NCBI GenBank assembly: GCA_036269455.1 | Contig: DATARS010000062.1 | Coordinates: 1-42,365, forward strand | DNA length: 42,365 nt | Source of the DNA: CF-96 sp036269455 | GTDB lineage: Bacteria > Chloroflexota > Dormibacteria > Aeolococcales > Aeolococcaceae | Reading direction: 5' to 3' | In this document: piece by piece, positions 1 to 7,989 of the stretch | Layout: each line of letters begins with the position of its first letter | Numbering within the stretch: position 1 is the stretch's first letter | Notes under the pieces: model-generated | What the model was told of the DNA's origin: nothing | Seen by the model: the letters and a program-made list of their open reading frames with translations, nothing else | Databases searched by the model: none | Translations under genes and position numbers: made by a program

Positions 1-125
1 CGAAGCTCTACGACGACGGCATCGTCGACCCGCGCCAGACCCGCTCGGTGCTCGGCATCGCGCTGAGCGCCGCCCACTCCCAGGTGGTCGAGGGACGCCG
101 CGGCTTCGGCGTCTTCCGGATGTGA
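1..125 (+). CDS. Acyl-CoA carboxylase beta (carboxyltransferase) subunit, C-terminal end only
   Basis: This is the last 40 residues of a gene that begins before the window; it is read from base 3 and stops with TGA at 123-125. The visible peptide contains DGIVDPRQTRSVLGIALSAA and ends FGVFRM. That is the typical tail of methylcrotonyl-CoA or geranyl-CoA carboxylase beta subunits, where the carboxyltransferase half moves CO2 from carboxybiotin to the acyl-CoA. The next gene, the matching alpha subunit, starts at 122 through a GTGA overlap, so the two subunits are translationally coupled. Substrate specificity cannot be read from this fragment. Family confidence comes from the tail plus the neighbour. 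Confidence 0.8.
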   Translation, partial: KLYDDGIVDPRQTRSVLGIALSAAHSQVVEGRRGFGVFRM

Positions 126-2101
126 GCCGGCCGATCCGCACCCTGCTGGTCGCCAACCGCGGCGAGATCGCGCTGCGGGTGATGCGCACGGCCCGCGCCA
201 TGGGCATCGGCACCGTCGCCGTCTTCTCCGACGCCGACGCCGGCGCGCCCCACCTCGACCTCGCCGACGCCGCCGTGCACCTGCCCGGCAACGCGCCCGG
301 CGACACCTACCTGCGCGGCGACCTGCTGATCGACGCGGCGCTGCGCACCGGCGCCGACGCCGTGCACCCCGGCTACGGCTTCCTCTCCGAGAACGCGGGG
401 TTCGCCCGCGCCTGCGCGGACGCGGGACTCACCTTTGTCGGGCCGCCTCCCGCGGCCATCGAGGCGATGGGCAGCAAGCTCGCCGCCAAGGCCCTGATGG
501 CGCGTGCAGGGGTGCCGGTGCTCGGCAGCGAGACCGTCGACGGCAGCGGCCGCGAGGAGCTGCTCGGCGCGGCGCGGCGGCTCGGCTTCCCGGTGCTGGT
601 CAAGGCCGCCTTCGGCGGCGGCGGCCGGGGCATGCGCGTGGTCCGCGAGCCCGCCGAGCTCGAGGACGCGGTCGGCGGCGCCCGGCGCGAGGCGGCCTCG
701 GCGTTCGGCGACGGCACCGTCTTCCTCGAGCCGTGGGTCGAGGCGCCGCGCCACGTCGAGGTGCAGATCCTCGGCGACGAGCACGGCAACGCCGTCCACC
801 TCTTCGAGCGCGAGTGCTCGATCCAGCGCCGCCACCAGAAGATCGTCGAGGAGTCGCCCTCGACCGCCGTGGACGGCGAGCTGCGCGAGCGCATCGGCGA
901 GGCCGCGGTCACCGCGGCGCGGGCGATCGGCTACGTCGGCGCCGGCACCGTCGAGTTCCTGCTCGCCGCGGACGGCGGCTTCCACTTCCTCGAGGTGAAC
1001 ACCCGCCTCCAGGTCGAGCACCCGGTCACCGAGATGATCACCGGGCTCGACCTGGTGCGCCTGCAGCTGCTCGTCGCCCAGGGTGCGCCGCTGCCCGCCG
1101 ACGTGCTCGAGGCGCGGATCTCCGGCCACGCCATCGAGGCGCGGCTCTACGCGGAGGACGTCGCCGCCGGCTTCCTGCCGGTGTCGGGACGGCTCCACCG
1201 ATTCCGCATCCCCGCCGGCGAGGGGGTGCGCGTCGACAGCGGCTACGCCGACGGCTCGGTGGTGAGCGTCCACTACGACGCCATGCTCGCCAAGGTGATC
1301 GCCTGGGCGCCGAGCCGCGCAGAGGCGGCGCAGCGGCTGGCCGCCGCCCTCGCCGCCGCCGAGCTCCACGGCGTCACGACCAACCGCGACCTGCTCGTCG
1401 CCATCCTCCGCGAGCCCGAGTTCCTCGCCGGGCGCACCGACACCGGCTACCTCGACCGCCACGATCCCGCGGTGCTCGGCGCGCCCCCGGGCGAGGCGGC
1501 CCTGCGCCTCCACGCGGCGGCGGCGGCGCTCGCCGGGCGGGCGGCGCGGCGGGCGGCGGCGCCGGTGCTGCGCACCCTGCCCTCGGGCTGGCGCAACAAC
1601 CCCAGCGCGCTGCAGCACGTCGAGTACGAGTGCGGCGAGCGGCGGCTGCGCGTCGAGTACGGGGCCGGCGACGCCCCCGAGGTGACGGTCGACGGCGAGC
1701 CGCTGGGCGGCGTCCGCGTCCGCGCGGTGAGCGCCGAGAGCGCCGACCTCCAGGTCGACGGGGTGCGCCGCCGGGTCCGCGTCCACGCCGCCGGCACCGA
1801 CGTCCACGTCGACAGCGCGCTGGGCTCGACGCTGCTCCGCGAGGTCGAGCGTCTCCCCGACCCGGGCGAGGCGGTGCGGGCGGGCTCGCTGCGCGCGCCG
1901 ATGCCCGGGTCGGTGGTCCGGGTTCTGGTCGAGGCCGGCGACAACGTGAGCGCCGGCCAGCCGCTGGTGGTGCTGGAGGCGATGAAGATGGAGCACACCG
2001 TGCAGGCGCCCCAGGACGGGCGCGTCCGCGAGGTCAACGTCGCCGTCGGCGTCCAGGTCGAGTCCGGCGCGGTGCTCGCGGTCGTGGATCCTCCGTCGTG
2101 A
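122..2101 (+). CDS. Acyl-CoA carboxylase alpha subunit (biotin carboxylase + BCCP), MCC/GCC type
   Basis: A 659-aa biotin-dependent carboxylase alpha chain that carboxylates its own biotin with ATP and bicarbonate and hands CO2 to the beta subunit just upstream. The N-terminal biotin carboxylase domain (about 1-445) opens with LLVANRGEIALRV, has the ATP-grasp glycine loop GGGGRGMR near 165-172, and shows EVNTRLQVEHPVTE near 292-305. The C-terminal biotinyl domain carries EAMKM, with the biotin-accepting Lys at residue 622. The intermediate region is the divergent BT-like linker typical of MCC, GCC and ACC alpha chains. The GTG start at 122 overlaps the beta-subunit stop, and the downstream AtuA-like gene overlaps by GTGA at 2098-2101. 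Leucine degradation (methylcrotonyl-CoA) or citronellol/geraniol degradation (geranyl-CoA) are both possible; the AtuA neighbour favours neither decisively. Confidence 0.93.
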   Translation: MSRPIRTLLVANRGEIALRVMRTARAMGIGTVAVFSDADAGAPHLDLADAAVHLPGNAPGDTYLRGDLLIDAALRTGADAVHPGYGFLSENAGFARACADAGLTFVGPPPAAIEAMGSKLAAKALMARAGVPVLGSETVDGSGREELLGAARRLGFPVLVKAAFGGGGRGMRVVREPAELEDAVGGARREAASAFGDGTVFLEPWVEAPRHVEVQILGDEHGNAVHLFERECSIQRRHQKIVEESPSTAVDGELRERIGEAAVTAARAIGYVGAGTVEFLLAADGGFHFLEVNTRLQVEHPVTEMITGLDLVRLQLLVAQGAPLPADVLEARISGHAIEARLYAEDVAAGFLPVSGRLHRFRIPAGEGVRVDSGYADGSVVSVHYDAMLAKVIAWAPSRAEAAQRLAAALAAAELHGVTTNRDLLVAILREPEFLAGRTDTGYLDRHDPAVLGAPPGEAALRLHAAAAALAGRAARRAAAPVLRTLPSGWRNNPSALQHVEYECGERRLRVEYGAGDAPEVTVDGEPLGGVRVRAVSAESADLQVDGVRRRVRVHAAGTDVHVDSALGSTLLREVERLPDPGEAVRAGSLRAPMPGSVVRVLVEAGDNVSAGQPLVVLEAMKMEHTVQAPQDGRVREVNVAVGVQVESGAVLAVVDPPS

Positions 2102-3864
2102 GCGAGCCGCGCCGCGCCGTCCGCATCGCCAACTGCTCGGGCTTCTACGGCGACCGGCTCGCCGCCGCCCGGGAGATGGTCGAGGGCGGCCCCGTCGACG
2201 TGCTCTGCGGCGACTACCTCGCCGAGCTCACCATGCTCATCCTCTGGAAGGCGCGTGAGCGCACCGGGGCGGGCTACGCGACCACCTTCCTGCGGCAGAT
2301 GGAGCAGGTGCTCGGCACCTGCCTCGACCGTGGCATCCGGGTGGTGAGCAACGCCGGCGGCCTCGACCCCGCCGGGCTCGCCGCGGCGCTGCGCGATCTC
2401 GCCGAAAGGCTCGGGCTGCACCCGCGCATCGCCCACGTCGAGGGCGACGACCTCCTGCCCCGCCTCGGCGACCTGCGCGACGCCGGGGTGGGCCTCGACC
2501 ACCTCGAGACCGGCGAGCCGCTCGGCGAGGAGCACCGGCCGGTGAGCGCCAACGCCTATCTCGGCGCCTGGGGCATCGTCGAGGGGCTGCGCGCCGGCGC
2601 CGACGTCGTGATCTGCCCGCGGGTCACCGACGCGTCGCTCGCGGTCGGCCCGGCCGCCTGGTGGCACGGCTGGGGCCGCACCGACTGGGACGCGCTCGCC
2701 GGCGCGGTCGTCGCCGGGCACATCATCGAGTGCGGCCCGCAGTGCACCGGCGGCAACTACTCCTTCCTCGAGGAGGTGACCGACCGCCGCTATCCCGGGT
2801 TCCCCATCGCCGAGGTCGCCGCCGACGGCTCCTCGGTGATCACCAAGCACCCGGACACCGGCGGGATGGTCTCGGTGGGGACGGTCACCGCGCAGCTGCT
2901 CTACGAGATCGGCGCCCCCGCCTACCCCAATCCCGACGTGGTGGCGCGCTTCGACAGCGTGCGGCTGACCCAGGAGGGTCCCGACCGGGTGCGCATCGAC
3001 GGGGTCCGCGGCGAGCCCGCGCCGCCGGATCTCAAGCTCTGCCTCAACTACCTCGGCGGCTACCGCAACACCATGACCATGGTGCTCACCGGTCTCGACA
3101 TCGAGGCCAAGGCGGAGCACGCCGAGCAGCTGCTCTTCGGCATCCTCGGCGGCCGCGAGCGCTTCGCCGAGACCGACGTGCGGCTGCTCCGCACCGACCG
3201 GCCCGACGCCGACAGCAACGAGGCGGCGACCGCGCTGCTCCGCGTCACCGTGAAGGACCCCGATCCGAAGATCGTCGGCCGCGCCTTCTCCAACGCCACG
3301 ATGGAGCTGGCGCTGGCGAGCTACGCGGGGTTCTTTCCCACCTCGCCGCCGACTCCCGAGACCGCCTACGGCGTGTACTGGCCCACGCTCGTGCCCGCCG
3401 GCGCGGTGGTGCACGCCGCGGTGCTGCCCGGAGGCGAGCGCGTCGAGGTGCCCCACACCGAGGTCAGCGGCACGGTGCCCGCCGTCGAGCTCGAGCCCGG
3501 GCCGGAGCCGCCGGCGATCCCCGGCGGACCGCTGGTGCGGGTGCCGCTGGGCCGGCTCTTCGGCGCCCGCTCCGGCGACAAGGGCGGCAACGCCAACCTG
3601 GGGATCTGGGCCCGCAGCGACGCCGCCTGGGCGTGGCTGCGCGGGCAGCTCACCGTCGAGCGGCTGGGCGAGCTCCTCCCCGAGGCGGCCGGGCTCGAGG
3701 TGCGCCGGTACGAGCTGCCCCGGGTGCGCTCGCTGAACTTCGTCATCGTCGGCCTGCTCGGTGAGGGGGTGGCGTCCTCGACCCGCTTCGACCCCCAGGC
3801 GAAGGGGCTGGGAGAGTGGCTGCGGTCGCGCGTGGTCGAGCTGCCCGAGGCGCTGTTGGCCTGA
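2098..3864 (+). CDS. AtuA-family (DUF1446) acyclic terpene utilisation protein
   Basis: A 588-aa protein of the AtuA/DUF1446 family, which is commonly encoded beside geranyl-CoA or methylcrotonyl-CoA carboxylase genes. Its exact reaction is not established. The N-terminus reads VRIANCSGFYGDRLAA, followed by DVLCGDYLAELTM and VVSNAGGLDPAGLAA. The C-terminal small domain carries LFGARSGDKGGNANLGIWAR, the typical AtuA C-terminal motif. I chose the GTG at 2098 because it overlaps the carboxylase stop as GTGA and begins exactly at the family N-terminus, although the reading frame stays open far upstream inside the carboxylase gene. It is most likely the last gene of the carboxylase operon. A role on CoA-thioester intermediates of isoprenoid or branched acyl chains is inference from context. 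Confidence 0.88.
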   Translation: MSEPRRAVRIANCSGFYGDRLAAAREMVEGGPVDVLCGDYLAELTMLILWKARERTGAGYATTFLRQMEQVLGTCLDRGIRVVSNAGGLDPAGLAAALRDLAERLGLHPRIAHVEGDDLLPRLGDLRDAGVGLDHLETGEPLGEEHRPVSANAYLGAWGIVEGLRAGADVVICPRVTDASLAVGPAAWWHGWGRTDWDALAGAVVAGHIIECGPQCTGGNYSFLEEVTDRRYPGFPIAEVAADGSSVITKHPDTGGMVSVGTVTAQLLYEIGAPAYPNPDVVARFDSVRLTQEGPDRVRIDGVRGEPAPPDLKLCLNYLGGYRNTMTMVLTGLDIEAKAEHAEQLLFGILGGRERFAETDVRLLRTDRPDADSNEAATALLRVTVKDPDPKIVGRAFSNATMELALASYAGFFPTSPPTPETAYGVYWPTLVPAGAVVHAAVLPGGERVEVPHTEVSGTVPAVELEPGPEPPAIPGGPLVRVPLGRLFGARSGDKGGNANLGIWARSDAAWAWLRGQLTVERLGELLPEAAGLEVRRYELPRVRSLNFVIVGLLGEGVASSTRFDPQAKGLGEWLRSRVVELPEALLA

Positions 3865-3896
3865 CGCCGGCGAGGCACGCGCCGGGCGTGTCCCGC

Positions 3897-3902
3897 GACA
3901 AT
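3897..3902 (+). promoter_or_regulatory. -10 hexamer for a leaderless fprA-like mRNA
   Basis: GACAAT lies 6 nt before ATG 3909. There is no Shine-Dalgarno, so transcription would start at or next to the start codon. The same arrangement recurs throughout the window. Confidence 0.55.
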
Positions 3903-3908
3903 GCGGGC

Positions 3909-5303
3909 ATGACCTCCTCGAACGGCGGGACCGCGGCGCCGATGCGCGTCGCCGTGGTCGGCTCCGGCCCGGCCGGTTTCTACGCCGCCGAGCACCTGCT
4001 CACCGACAGGGCGCATCACGTCCGGGTCGACATGTTCGAGCGGCTCGCGACCCCCTGGGGGCTGGTGCGCAGCGGCGTGGCCCCCGACCACCCCAAGCTG
4101 AAGTCGGTCAGCCGCATCTACGAGCGCACCGCGACCCAGCCGGGCTTCCGCATGTTCGGCAACGTGGAGCTCGGCTCCGACCTCACCCACGAGGACCTCG
4201 CCGAGCACTACCACGCGGTGATCTACGCGGTGGGTGCGCAGACCGACCGGCGCAGCGGGATCCCCGGCGAGGACCTCCCCGGGAGCTGGGCGGCGACCGA
4301 CTTCGTCGGCTGGTACAACGGCCACCCCGACTACCGCGACCTCGAGTTCGACCTCTCCGTCGAGCGCGCCGTGGTGGTGGGCAACGGCAACGTCGCCATG
4401 GACGTCGCCCGGATGCTCTGCCTCACCCGTGAGGAGCTGGCGATCACCGACGTCGGCGACCACGCCCTCGAGGTGCTCGCCGAGCACCGCATCCGCGAGA
4501 TCGTCGTGCTCGGCCGGCGCGGGCCCGAGCAGGCCGCGTTCACCACCCCCGAGCTGCGCGAGCTCGGCGAGCTCGCCGACGCCGACGTCGCCGTCGACCC
4601 CGCCGACCTCGACCTCGACCCCGAATGCCGCGAGGAGGCGCCGAGCAGCACCGCCCAGCGCAACCTCGACGTGCTCCGCGACTACGCCTCCCGAGCCCCC
4701 GAGGGCCGCCGCCGGCGGATCGTGCTCCGCTTCCTCGCCTCGCCGGTCGAGATCCTCGGCGAGGAGCGGGTCGAGGCGGTGCGGGTGGCCCGCAACCGGC
4801 TGGTGCGCGCCGCCGACGGCTCGCTCCGCGCCCAGGCCACCGACGAGGTCGAGACCATCCCCGCGGGGCTGGTGATGCGGGCGATCGGCTACACCGGCGT
4901 CCCCCTCCCCGGGGTGCCCTTCGACACCCGGCGCGGGGTCATCCCCAACGCGTGCGGCCGGGTGCTCGGCGAGGGCGCGCCGCTCCCCGGCGTCTACGTG
5001 ACCGGCTGGATCAAGCGCGGCCCCAGCGGGGTCATCGGCACCAACAAGAAGTGCGCCCTGGAGACCGTCGACTCGCTGCTCGCCGACGCCGACGCAGGCC
5101 TGCTGCCGACCCCTCGCGAGGACGACGCCGAGCGCTTCGAGGCCGGCCTGCGGGCGCGCCAGCCGCAGCTGGTCACCTACGCGGGCTGGGAGGCGATCGA
5201 CCGCCACGAGAAGGCGCTCGGCGAGTCCCAGGGCCGTCCCCGGGTGAAGCTCACCCGCCTCGAGGAGCAGCTCCGCATCGCCGCGGCGACGCCGGAGGGC
5301 TGA
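3909..5303 (+). CDS. fprA: Ferredoxin/adrenodoxin-NADP+ reductase (FprA-like)
   Basis: A 464-aa FAD/NADP-dependent reductase of the adrenodoxin-reductase/mycobacterial FprA family. It passes electrons between NADPH and a ferredoxin, often to feed cytochromes P450. The FAD-binding motif VVGSGPAGFYAAEHL lies near residues 16-30. Next come TPWGLVRSGVAPDHPK, which is diagnostic for the family, and the NADP-site region VVVGNGNVAMDVARML. The C-terminal FAD contact GWIKRGPSGVIGTNKK is intact. The ATG at 3909 is preferred over an in-frame upstream start at 3816, because a -10 box sits 6 nt ahead and the upstream stretch would overlap the previous gene. ATG 3942 is an alternative start right before the Rossmann strand. 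The P450 at 10557 is a plausible but distant client. Confidence 0.92.
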   Translation: MTSSNGGTAAPMRVAVVGSGPAGFYAAEHLLTDRAHHVRVDMFERLATPWGLVRSGVAPDHPKLKSVSRIYERTATQPGFRMFGNVELGSDLTHEDLAEHYHAVIYAVGAQTDRRSGIPGEDLPGSWAATDFVGWYNGHPDYRDLEFDLSVERAVVVGNGNVAMDVARMLCLTREELAITDVGDHALEVLAEHRIREIVVLGRRGPEQAAFTTPELRELGELADADVAVDPADLDLDPECREEAPSSTAQRNLDVLRDYASRAPEGRRRRIVLRFLASPVEILGEERVEAVRVARNRLVRAADGSLRAQATDEVETIPAGLVMRAIGYTGVPLPGVPFDTRRGVIPNACGRVLGEGAPLPGVYVTGWIKRGPSGVIGTNKKCALETVDSLLADADAGLLPTPREDDAERFEAGLRARQPQLVTYAGWEAIDRHEKALGESQGRPRVKLTRLEEQLRIAAATPEG

Positions 5304-5312
5304 CCGCCCCGG

Positions 5313-6161
5313 CTACCGGTGCGGGGTGAAGGGCTCCGTCCCGAGCGCGAGGACGACCCGCCGCAGCCGGGAGTGGGCCTGCAGGTAGGCGAGCTCGCGG
5401 GCGAGGTCGCCGACCCCGTTGCTCCCCGGCACCGGGCTGATCTCGATGCTGGAGAGCGCGCCGAGCGCGGCGCCGTGGACATCGAGGAAGGGGCTGCCGG
5501 AATCGCCGAGGCTGCTCGGCGGGGCGGTGACCACGTCGTGGCTCCAGCCGTGGCCGGAGTCGCCGACGCTCTGCCCCTGGCGCGGCGCGAGCATGCTCAG
5601 GCCCAGACCCAGCTCGGAGTCCCCGTAGCCGAAGACGGCGTCGCCGGACCGAATCCCGGCCAGGGCCAGCCCCGAGGGGCCGCCCCACACCGGCACCGAC
5701 GGGTTGACCAGCGGGGCGTCCCGGGGGTCGATGGCGACGAGCGCCAGGTCGTTGAAGGTGCAGAGGTCGGGGTTGGCCTCCTTCGCCAGGTGCATGGCGA
5801 TCCAGGCGCTGTAGACGAGTGTCCCCCGGTGCCTGGCACCCGCGATGTCGACCGGCGTGCCCAGCGGCAGCGAGTCGCTGGTGCAGCCGTTGCCCTCGGC
5901 TCCGCGCGGTGTGCCGATGCTCAGGCAGTGGGCCGCCTCGGCGAGGAGGACGCGCACCCCCTCGGTGAAGACGAACCCCGCGGTGCACTGGGCGCCGACG
6001 TTGACGACCTGCACCCCGGGGTGGATCGCCGCCGAGCCCGCCGGCGCCCACGCGGTCGTCGCCGCACGGGTGCCGCCGCTCCAGCCCAGCAGGGTGATCG
6101 CGAGCACAACCGGCAGTGCGACGAGACGCGGACGGCCGCGACGGGCGGCTGGCGACGGCAA
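5313..6161 (-). CDS. Secreted trypsin-like (S1/chymotrypsin-fold) serine protease
   Basis: A 282-aa exported protease. The chosen TTG start at 6161 is preceded by GGGAGG at a 6-nt spacing. It gives a classical signal peptide: MPSPAARRGRPR, then a hydrophobic core (LVALPVVLAITLLGW) ending before TRAA. In-frame starts at 6215 or 6242 would add an implausible 18-27 residues before the signal. The catalytic triad is visible as His78 in AEAAHC, Asp138 in FNDLALVAI and Ser221 in LGDSGSPF. Several Cys residues fit extracytoplasmic disulfides. The family cleaves peptides on the outer side of the membrane; the substrate is unknown. The gene follows pobA on the same strand after 85 nt, but nothing links it to aromatic catabolism. 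It converges with fprA, with 9 nt between the two stops. Confidence 0.85.
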   Translation of the reverse strand: MPSPAARRGRPRLVALPVVLAITLLGWSGGTRAATTAWAPAGSAAIHPGVQVVNVGAQCTAGFVFTEGVRVLLAEAAHCLSIGTPRGAEGNGCTSDSLPLGTPVDIAGARHRGTLVYSAWIAMHLAKEANPDLCTFNDLALVAIDPRDAPLVNPSVPVWGGPSGLALAGIRSGDAVFGYGDSELGLGLSMLAPRQGQSVGDSGHGWSHDVVTAPPSSLGDSGSPFLDVHGAALGALSSIEISPVPGSNGVGDLARELAYLQAHSRLRRVVLALGTEPFTPHR

Positions 6162-6246
6162 CGACTCCCTCCCTGCGCCGCGACCGCGATCGCGGAGGCA
6201 CTCCGTGGACCGCATCCTGGGGCATCCCGGCGCCTCGCGCAAGTTG

Positions 6247-7422
6247 CTACACCCGGCTCATCCCGACGTAGTTCTCGGCGAGGCTGGTGGCGGCGGGGAC
6301 GGAGCTCACCGTGTACCGGAGCTGGGAGAGCTGGAGACGCTCGGCGAAGGCGTCGGTGCCGGGCAGGCGGTGGAGCATCGCGGTGAGCCACCAGGAGAAG
6401 TGCTGGGCGCGCCACACCCGGCGCAGGCAGGTCGCCGAGTAGCCGTCGAGCGCCTCGCGGCCGCGGCCGCGGCAGAGGTCGACGAGCCCCCGGGCGAGCT
6501 CGCGGACGTCGGCGATGGCGAGGTTCATCCCCTTGGCGCCGGTCGGCGGGACGATGTGGGCGGCGTCGCCGGCGAGGTAGAGCCGCCCGTGCTGCATCGG
6601 CTCGACGACGAAGCTCCGCAGCGGGGCGATGCCGCGCTCGACCAGCGGGCCCTCGCGCAAGGTCCAGCCCTCGCACTCGAGACGCGCCTGGAGCTCGGCC
6701 CAGATGCGGTCGTCGGGCCACTCCTCCAGGGTGTCGGCGGCGTCGACCTGGAGGTAGAGGCGGCTGACCCTCGGCGAGCGCATGCTGTGGAGGGCGAAGC
6801 CGCGCTCGTGGTGGCTGTAGACCACCTCCTCGGTGGACGGCGGCACCGCGGCGAGCACCCCGAGCCAGGCGAAGCCGTACTCGCGCGCATAGGCGGTGAG
6901 CACCCCCGGCGGGATGGCGCCACGACAGACGCCGTGGAAGCCGTCGCAGCCGGCGACCGCCGCGCACTCCAGCCGGTGCTCGGCGCCGCCGTGGCGGTAG
7001 ACCACCGCGGGTGCCTCGGTGTCGAGCCTCTCCAGGCGGACGTCCTCGACCTCGAAGAGCAGCGGCGCGCCGGCGGCGAGGCGGGCGCCGATGAGGTCCC
7101 TGACCACCTCCTGCTGGCCATAGACGCTGATCGTCCGTCCCCCGGTGAGCCCGTGGAGGTCGATGCGGTGCGGCCGGCGCTCGAAGCGCAGCTCGATGCC
7201 GCGGTGCACCAGCCGCTCGCGGAGCAGCCGCTCGCCGGCCCCGCTCTCGACGAGCAGGTCGACGGTGCCCTGCTCGAGCACCCCGGCGCGCACCCGCTGC
7301 TCGACGTGCTCGCGGCTGCGCGCCTCGAGCACCACGCTCTCGATCCCCTCGCGGTGGAGCAGGTGGCCCAGGGTCAGCCCGGCCGGCCCGGCGCCGACGA
7401 TCGCCACCTGGGTGCGGGTCAC
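6247..7422 (-). CDS. pobA: 4-hydroxybenzoate 3-monooxygenase
   Basis: A 391-aa flavoprotein monooxygenase that hydroxylates 4-hydroxybenzoate to protocatechuate using NAD(P)H and O2. Length and motifs match PobA. VAIVGAGPAGLTLGHLL binds the FAD ADP moiety at residues 6-22. The stretch RVRAGVLEQGTVDLL is a PobA hallmark, and CDGFHGVCR matches the DG motif region. GDAAHIVPPTGAKGMNLAIA in the C-terminal half contacts the flavin pyrophosphate and is almost identical to characterised PobA proteins. The GTG start at 7422 overlaps the DUF1697 stop (GTGA), so the two are co-translated. The product is the substrate of PcaHG, encoded divergently at 7990-9230, so the cluster forms an entry to the beta-ketoadipate pathway. 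Confidence 0.95.
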   Translation of the reverse strand: MTRTQVAIVGAGPAGLTLGHLLHREGIESVVLEARSREHVEQRVRAGVLEQGTVDLLVESGAGERLLRERLVHRGIELRFERRPHRIDLHGLTGGRTISVYGQQEVVRDLIGARLAAGAPLLFEVEDVRLERLDTEAPAVVYRHGGAEHRLECAAVAGCDGFHGVCRGAIPPGVLTAYAREYGFAWLGVLAAVPPSTEEVVYSHHERGFALHSMRSPRVSRLYLQVDAADTLEEWPDDRIWAELQARLECEGWTLREGPLVERGIAPLRSFVVEPMQHGRLYLAGDAAHIVPPTGAKGMNLAIADVRELARGLVDLCRGRGREALDGYSATCLRRVWRAQHFSWWLTAMLHRLPGTDAFAERLQLSQLRYTVSSVPAATSLAENYVGMSRV

Positions 7423-7958
7423 GCGTCCGCCAGCTCGAGCAGCTTCGTCACCGTGTTCCAGTTGCGGGCGGTGGGGGTGACCCCGAGGCGGCGCTCGTCG
7501 AGGAGCGGGAACCACAGGGAGCGGCCGATGCCCGCGGGGCACCAGGCGTAGAGCTCGCGGCCGCCGGGGTGGACGAGCCGGTCGGGGGCGTGCGCGGCGA
7601 CGTCGATCGCGGCGAGTGCCGCGCGGGCGGGCACCCCGGAGAGGAAGACGACCATGTGCCGCGATCCGTCGACGGCGACCTCCGCGAGGGGGTTGGCGGC
7701 GACCACGGCGGCGAGCTCGTCGCGGGTGCGGACGAGGACCCGCACGCGCATGCCGAGGCGCTCGACGATCGCCGCCTCGATCGCGGCGGCGGCCTCTGCC
7801 GGCGAGTCGGGGCCGGTGTACACGGCGTTGCCGCTCTGGAGGAGGGTGCGGACGTCCGTGTACCCGAGCGACTCGAGCAGCGCGCGGAGGTCGGCCATGG
7901 CGACGCGCTTGTTGCCGCCGACGTTGATGCCGCGGAGCAGCGCGACCTGCCGTGTCAT
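7419..7958 (-). CDS. DUF1697 family protein
   Basis: A 179-aa cytoplasmic protein that begins TRQVALLRGINVGGNKRVAM and continues LLESLGYTDVRTLLQSGNAV, both hallmarks of DUF1697. Near the C-terminus RNWNTVTKLLEL is also typical. The family has no agreed biochemical function. ATG 7958 is the natural start, and the stop at 7419 overlaps the pobA start by 4 nt, so the two share an mRNA transcribed away from pcaH. This pairing may be transcriptional convenience rather than a pathway link. I see no catalytic signature and assign no activity. Confidence 0.88.
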   Translation of the reverse strand: MTRQVALLRGINVGGNKRVAMADLRALLESLGYTDVRTLLQSGNAVYTGPDSPAEAAAAIEAAIVERLGMRVRVLVRTRDELAAVVAANPLAEVAVDGSRHMVVFLSGVPARAALAAIDVAAHAPDRLVHPGGRELYAWCPAGIGRSLWFPLLDERRLGVTPTARNWNTVTKLLELADA

Positions 7959-7969
7959 CTCGGGCGGGC

Positions 7970-7979
7970 ATGGTAGCCT
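7970..7979. promoter_or_regulatory. Overlapping divergent -10 elements between DUF1697-pobA and pcaHGB
   Basis: Only 31 nt separate ATG 7958 (minus) from GTG 7990 (plus). TAGCCT at 7974-7979 can serve pcaH (10 nt before GTG). TACCAT, read on the minus strand over 7970-7975, can serve DUF1697-pobA (11-nt gap to ATG). The two hexamers overlap by 2 bp, so the polymerases would compete and the promoters could be reciprocal. Confidence 0.5.
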
Positions 7980-7989
7980 CGGCGCCGCC

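Noticed and set aside
733..2097. Upstream extension of the AtuA-like frame inside the carboxylase gene
   Set aside because: The translation is Arg/Ala-rich without domains and lies in another frame of the well-supported carboxylase. The AtuA family start matches GTG 2098.
3366..5207. 613-codon minus-strand frame opposite AtuA and fprA
   Set aside because: Composition is shadow-type (Val/Gly/Ala/His/Arg) and both plus-strand genes are clear family members.
6184..6195. 12-bp perfect palindrome CCGCGATCGCGG in the protease upstream region as an operator
   Set aside because: Self-complementary CG-rich 12-mers are expected by chance in such GC-rich DNA. There is no promoter beside it.
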